In this document: positions 62,033 through 64,000 of the stretch, in pieces | How the letters are laid out: each line of letters begins with the position of its first letter | Position numbering within the stretch: the first letter of the stretch is position 1 | NCBI GenBank assembly: GCA_015179125.1 | Contig: WHVA01000417.1 | Span: forward strand, 39,069 to 103,068 | Length of the DNA: 64,000 nucleotides | Source of the DNA: Gautieria morchelliformis | Lineage: Eukaryota; Basidiomycota; Agaricomycetes; Gomphales; Gomphaceae | Direction: 5' to 3' | Notes under the pieces: generated by a model | Seen by the model: only the letters and a program-made list of their open reading frames with translations | Database searches by the model: none | Told to the model about the DNA's origin: nothing | Translations under genes and position numbers: made by a program

Positions 62033-63504
62033 TGTTTTGGAACCCGTTGAACTAAACGTAAAAGTGTGGTGTTAAACACAATTCTAAAGTTCAATCAGAG
62101 ATTTGACTTTACAAGCACACGCAAGCTTCGAAACTATTTTAACGGAGAACCAATTAAGAAATTATACTCCAGTAAACAATCAGAATCAGTATTGGTACAG
62201 GAAGTGTAGCAATAGAGATTTAACTGAACACGTGTAGTTCTTAGATTGTGCAATACTTTGTGAGGTCAAAGAATGTTATTAGGCGTCCAAGGGTCCAGAT
62301 ACTTTAAGGGGAAAGCTACCTAGAGTCTTAGGACGCGGGTCGAGTGAATTAAAGACAACAATAATCCCCAAGATGTGAAAAGATAGTTCTGCGCTTGAAC
62401 TCTTCCTCAGTTCAAGTATGTCACTATTCTTGTGGCTTTTCTGGTTTTCCAACTCAACAAACGTAGGATATTAACTCACTTACCCTGAGTTAGGTTAATA
62501 TCTGCAGTGCGTTGATTGATCAAGAAAGATCAATTACTCAAAAGGCTATTAACCCACTTAACTCAGAGTTAAGTTAATAATCTATTGCGTGAATTGAATA
62601 ACTAATAACCAAGTCTATTAGATCACTGCTCAGAGTGGCGTCTAATGGTACAGGATTACTAATCAGTTACTCTTAGTAATGTTGCTGTTCGCAGCACGAT
62701 TATTCAGAGCCTGCTGCAATTAAAATAGAGCACTCTTGTACTTCTCAGAGCCAATCAGAGTTGCTGCAATCTAGACTGTAGCCAAGTCAGTGAGCCAGTA
62801 CTTCGGTACAAGGCTGTGAAGTCACACTTCAGTTACTCAAGGTATGAGTGGTTTGGGTGAAAGATATTGATTGCTTCACTGCTAAAACTGCAGGCTTATT
62901 TATACTGCATCTATCTAGCTTATGTAACTACTGCCAGGGAACCTTGTAGAGGCTTCTACTAATGTGAAGAACCTTGTGAAGCTTAGAGAAGCTTCAGGAA
63001 AGGTTTGGAAACTATTGGAAGGCTGTGGAAGGTTCTATTGCTATATTGGGTTAAAGTCACAGCTCTGTGACAGTAAAGCTAAGAGTATGTAAGAAACTCC
63101 CACGCTCATGTGATTATCATGTGACAAAGGAAAGTCATGTGACTTCATGCTGGATTGAGGTCATGTGACTGTGTCATGTGATTGTCAGGTACCGTAGATA
63201 ATCAAGTGACTTTGAGGTCAGGTGATTGTCAGGTGACTGTAGATAATCAGGTGACTTTGAGGTCAGGTGATTGTCAGGTGACTGTGGATGATCAGGTGAC
63301 TTTGAGCTGTTTTTGAGGTCATTGATAGTCATGTGACCGTGGGGGATTCTTAGCTAAACTATCAAGAGATTGTTGTATCTTGTGGACCCAATGTGAGTGT
63401 AGCATAGAAATATTAATACAACCTTCCTTGAGGACATTTGAAACTAATTAACTACCTAGTAAATGTTCATAAATAGGTAGCTACTTTGTGGACGATCCCT
63501 AACA
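62033..63504. mobile_element. Non-coding LTR-type insertion in the Retro 2 accessory region
   Basis: This is an AT-rich 1.47 kb block in GC-rich surroundings. It starts TGTTTTGGAACCCG, like the element at 44336, and ends GATCCCTAACA. The flanks CTTTC/CCTTC match at four of five bases, and the sequence on either side rejoins (GTGGCACC...TTCAACC). It contains several AATATTAACTCACTTA...GAGTTA near-palindromes (62470-62600) and a tandem array near 63180-63310. No protein was found. Confidence 0.7.
63180..63310. repeat. Tandem repeat of about 46 bp
   Basis: About three units contain GTGACTTTGAGGTCAGGTGATTGTCAGGTGACTG then TAGATAATCAG or GGATGATCAG. They lie inside the insertion 62033-63504 and are rich in CAGGTGA / TCACCTG motifs. 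Confidence 0.8.
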
Positions 63505-63888
63505 CCTTCAACCTAGACAACATGGACATCTGGATGTGGTTGAAGGCCCTTGCACCCCGGGTCAAAGGGGTCGCATCACCGCTCAGGGCGAGGCTACTCG
63601 ACCTCTTCGGCTCGACGGACCAATGGTCGAGCCTCGTCGACGCAGGGAAGTGCTGACGCCTCAGAGCACCACCCTGCAGCTCTCAATCACGGGCCCATTC
63701 CCTGTGGAGGGCCGAGCCGGCCCCGACATCCACTCGCGGAGATCGCGAGATGGTTGGCCCGCTACGCGGGAGTCACTCGCGAGCGAGCGGCACGCATTGA
63801 ACATTACGTTCAGCGCAGCATGACCAGCGCGGCATTCAGCGCCGCCGCCCGTGAGGGCCAACAAAGGTCATCGAGACCAGCCATGTGA
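63505..63888 (+). pseudogene. Continuation of the Retro 2 accessory region
   Basis: GC composition returns to that of Retro 2. One frame gives IWMWLKALAPRVKGV and RARLLDLFGSTDQWSSLV before a stop near 63655. Another gives EIARWLARYAGVTRERAARIEHYV up to SSRPAM and a TGA near 63886. The pieces are helical and basic; I do not recognise them. The plus-strand orientation matches the upstream ORFs. Confidence 0.35.
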
Positions 63889-64000
63889 GGGCCGCGGTGC
63901 CGTGACCCCTCACTCACGCTCAGCTCCGACCAAGAGCTGGCGCGCTTCCGGCCCCCTCCTCAAACAGAGGACCCGGCCGTTGAGGCCATGCTCCGCGAGG

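Larger units (their letters stand above)
53802..64000 (+). mobile_element. Retro 2: Ty3/gypsy chromovirus with extra 3' coding region, runs off the edge
   Basis: It is inserted in the Retro 1 chromodomain. The LTR/leader begins TGTAAATAACCCGTG at 53802 and extends to about 54100 (exact LTR end unclear). Next come a long gag-protease ORF, a broken pol ending in a chromodomain at 60614, further coding sequence with coiled coil to about 61861, an insertion at 62033-63504, and more of the same 3' region up to and beyond 63888. No 3' LTR is seen, so it continues past 64000. At more than 10 kb it is unusually long for a gypsy element. Confidence 0.8.

Overview
The window looks like nuclear DNA of a filamentous basidiomycete, most likely an Agaricomycete. 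The signs are intron-rich genes with 50-90 nt GT-AG introns, very GC-rich coding sequence, fungal NACHT-ankyrin genes, and many Ty3/gypsy LTR retrotransposons. No bacterial operon structure, rRNA, CRISPR array or convincing tRNA was seen. All assignments come from reading the sequence; no search was run.

Region 1 (1-13.5 kb) is ordinary gene space, all on the plus strand. It holds a U6 snRNA 3'-end phosphodiesterase (USB1 family, 4 exons), a leucine-rich-repeat scaffold of the Nud1/Cdc11 septation/mitotic-exit type (10 exons, one with a GC donor), a 4.9 kb gene-free stretch, and a TALE/KN homeodomain transcription factor (2 exons). Region 2 (13.5-17.3 kb) is non-coding with minisatellites and short duplications.

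Region 3 (17.3-39.2 kb) is built on a segmental duplication. Two direct copies of a unit of about 6 kb (A 17.3-23.8; B 29.6-34.3 plus 38.6-39.2) each carry a minus-strand NACHT-ankyrin (NLR/STAND-like) gene followed by a satellite-like array. Copy A has about 18 ankyrin repeats but is frameshifted in a G tract. Copy B is open with about 7 repeats but has glutamine in place of the Walker B glutamate. In both copies the P-loop lies on a 25-nt microexon. A 4.4 kb terminal-inverted-repeat transposon (T2, 4-bp target duplication) sits about 125 bp upstream of the copy B start, and copy A shows the empty site. Between the copies lies a broken minus-strand INCENP (Aurora-kinase partner) gene. It is cut at its 5' end by the duplication junction and split by a 2.5 kb TA-flanked element (T1) that carries a fragment of a family 8 polysaccharide lyase. 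T2 carries a fragment of a GT2-type glycosyltransferase.

Region 4 (39.2-64 kb) is a nest of retroelements. A degenerate gypsy element (Retro A, gag only) has been hit by at least four later insertions, one of which is the gypsy element Retro 1. Retro 1 holds two solo-LTR-like insertions and is cut in its chromodomain by the chromovirus Retro 2, which runs off the right edge and is itself interrupted. Most insertions can be delimited exactly because matching 4-5 bp target duplications flank TG...CA ends, and removing them rejoins the host reading frame. The internal stop codons and lost catalytic residues examined are mostly C-to-T or G-to-A changes, which fits RIP-like or methylation-driven decay.
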